Below, piece by piece: positions 62,891-64,000 of a stretch of 64,000 nt of DNA; the first letter of the stretch is position 1, and the number at the start of each line of letters is the position of its first letter. This DNA is from Actimicrobium sp. CCC2.4 (GTDB lineage Bacteria; Pseudomonadota; Gammaproteobacteria; Burkholderiales; Burkholderiaceae_D): assembly GCF_034347385.1 (NCBI RefSeq), contig NZ_CP133777.1, positions 2,294,001 through 2,358,000 on the forward strand. Reading direction: 5' to 3'. The notes under the pieces were generated by a model that saw only the letters and a program-made list of their open reading frames with translations, searched no databases and was not told the DNA's origin. The position numbers and the translations under genes are program-made.

Positions 62891-64000
62891 GTGACCCATT
62901 CGAAATCCCTGCAAACCCTGCTGAGCCATAGCAACTACATCGCACCGGAGGGCTTCGCGGCTTTCCCGGTGCCCATTCACCATGCCTCCACGGTGGTCTT
63001 CAAGGATGTTGCCGCGATGCGTTCGCGCAGCTGGCAACACAAGAACGCGTACACCTACGGCTTGCACGGCACACCGACCTCGTTCACGCTCGAAGCCCGT
63101 CTAGCCGAAATCGAAGACGCGCATCAATGCCTGCTGGCACCGAGCGGGCTGGCCGCGATTGCACTGGTCAATCTCGGGCTGCTGAAATCCGGCGACGACG
63201 TGCTGTTGCCGGACAATGTCTACGGGCCGAATCGCGAGATGGCGCAATGGCTGGCGCAGGATTACGGTATCAGCGTGCGACTCTACGATCCGATGATCGG
63301 TGCCGGCATCGCGGAGCTGATCGAGCCTCATACCCGCTTGCTGTGGACCGAAGCACCCGGCTCGATCACGATGGAAGTGCCGGATATCCCGGCCTTGTGC
63401 GCGGCGGCCCATGCGCGCGGCGTGCTGGTGGCGATCGACAATACCTGGTCAGCCGGACTCGCTTTTCGCGCCTTCGACCACGGCGTCGACATCATCATGC
63501 AGGCGCTGACCAAGTACCAGTCAGGTGGCGCCGACGTGCTGATGGGCGCCGTGCTCACCCGTGATGACGCGCTTGCCCAGCAACTCGGACGGGCCCACAT
63601 GCGGCTCGGCATGGGTGTCGGCATGGATGACGTGTACATGGTGCTGCGCAGCTTGCCATCGATGCCCTTGCGGTTCCACGCGCACGATATGGCGGCGCGG
63701 CAGATTGCCGGCTGGCTCAAGAGCCGTCCCGAAATCACCACCGTGTTACATCCGGCGTTGGAGGATTGCCCTGGGCACGCCCACTGGAAACGCGACTTCA
63801 CCGGCGCCGGCGGCTTGTTCTCGGTGATCTTCGATGCGCGCTTCACGGAAGCGCAGACCGACCGCTTCGTCAACGCGCTGCAGTTGTTCCGCATCGGCTT
63901 CAGTTGGGGCGGCAGCAACAGCCTGTGCGTGCCTTACCGCATCGGCAGCATGCGTGACAGCTGGCAGCATGCCGGTCAGCTGGTGCGCTTCAATATCGGT
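62891..64000 (+). CDS. metC: Cystathionine beta-lyase, 3'-truncated by window edge
   Basis: PLP-dependent Cys/Met-metabolism enzyme. The frame starts with GTG at 62891 after AAGGAGAG and runs open for 370 codons to the window end. Characteristic regions: YTYGLHGTPT, SGLAAIALV, the PLP lysine in ALTKYQSGGADV and the SWGGSNSLCVPYR region. The GTG start fits rimO spacing (26 bases). MetC-type beta-lyases convert cystathionine to homocysteine; gamma-lyase or other family members cannot be fully excluded. Confidence 0.9.
   Translation, partial: MTHSKSLQTLLSHSNYIAPEGFAAFPVPIHHASTVVFKDVAAMRSRSWQHKNAYTYGLHGTPTSFTLEARLAEIEDAHQCLLAPSGLAAIALVNLGLLKSGDDVLLPDNVYGPNREMAQWLAQDYGISVRLYDPMIGAGIAELIEPHTRLLWTEAPGSITMEVPDIPALCAAAHARGVLVAIDNTWSAGLAFRAFDHGVDIIMQALTKYQSGGADVLMGAVLTRDDALAQQLGRAHMRLGMGVGMDDVYMVLRSLPSMPLRFHAHDMAARQIAGWLKSRPEITTVLHPALEDCPGHAHWKRDFTGAGGLFSVIFDARFTEAQTDRFVNALQLFRIGFSWGGSNSLCVPYRIGSMRDSWQHAGQLVRFNIG

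Noticed and set aside
61458-62945. Minus-strand open frame of 495 codons
   Set aside because: Antisense to rimO and shows no protein-like motifs.

Overview
The window is an ordinary-looking, gene-dense stretch of a GC-rich betaproteobacterial chromosome. Gene content points to Burkholderiales, most likely Oxalobacteraceae: eno-ftsB, nadE-glnB, phaC-phaB-phaR, the Gcr-type membrane 'recombinase', DUF3422, a FimV-like protein and bamD/rluD-pgeF. The family assignment is inference from content and style; the genus cannot be read from the sequence. I see no rRNA, tRNA, CRISPR array, prophage, transposase or integrase.

Layout. 1-1.7 kb: end of eno, then ftsB. 1.7-9.4 kb: minus-strand signalling block of a PerM-type membrane protein, a PAS/GAF-GGDEF-EAL protein, a REC-GGDEF response regulator and a hybrid histidine kinase, with very tight junctions. 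9.4-14.6 kb: MATE pump, tRNA acp3U transferase (DTW), a protein of unknown function, a small DMT transporter, and a HAD / ChaC-like / short PhnA-like run. 14.8-19.3 kb: ferric-iron ABC importer split into fbpA and a divergent fbpB/fbpC pair. 19.3-22.9 kb: ATP-dependent DNA ligase with its partner exonuclease, then an EamA transporter. 23.1-30.5 kb: HDOD protein, Ser/Thr kinase, GNAT-like protein, nadE-glnB, cardiolipin-synthase-like enzyme. 30.6-36.7 kb: a bacterial protein resembling arginine methyltransferases, tesA-mnmH, a YbbA-type ATPase, nnr and dadA. 36.8-44.5 kb: Gcr, then an envelope/stress set (OmpA-like, PPOX, ferritin-like, Lmo0937, BON, AI-2E) and DUF3422. 44.5-49.6 kb: cheV, a GST and an acyl-CoA dehydrogenase / phosphotransferase / enoyl-CoA hydratase cluster. 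50-54.3 kb: FimV-like protein, GST, degenerate HD-GYP protein, PIN toxin. 54.3-64 kb: yaaA, bamD, rluD-pgeF, a small membrane protein, phaC-phaB, phaR, rimO and the start of metC.

How the genes work together. Cyclic-di-GMP and motility signalling recurs (two GGDEF proteins, one EAL, a degenerate HD-GYP, an HDOD protein, CheV, FimV-like). Carbon storage is represented by PhaC, PhaB and PhaR, and fatty acid or acyl-CoA breakdown by the three-gene cluster at 46.4-49.6 kb. Nitrogen/NAD metabolism (nadE-glnB, nnr) and envelope biogenesis (bamD, ftsB) are core functions.

No clearly new multi-gene system is visible. The best leads are the arginine-methyltransferase-like protein at 30.6 kb, which keeps four of the five active-site positions I could align; the HD-GYP protein at 52.6 kb that has lost its HD dyad; the ligase-exonuclease pair without its usual helicase; and a small family of dispersed TGGGCACG/CGTGCCCA inverted repeats in intergenic DNA.
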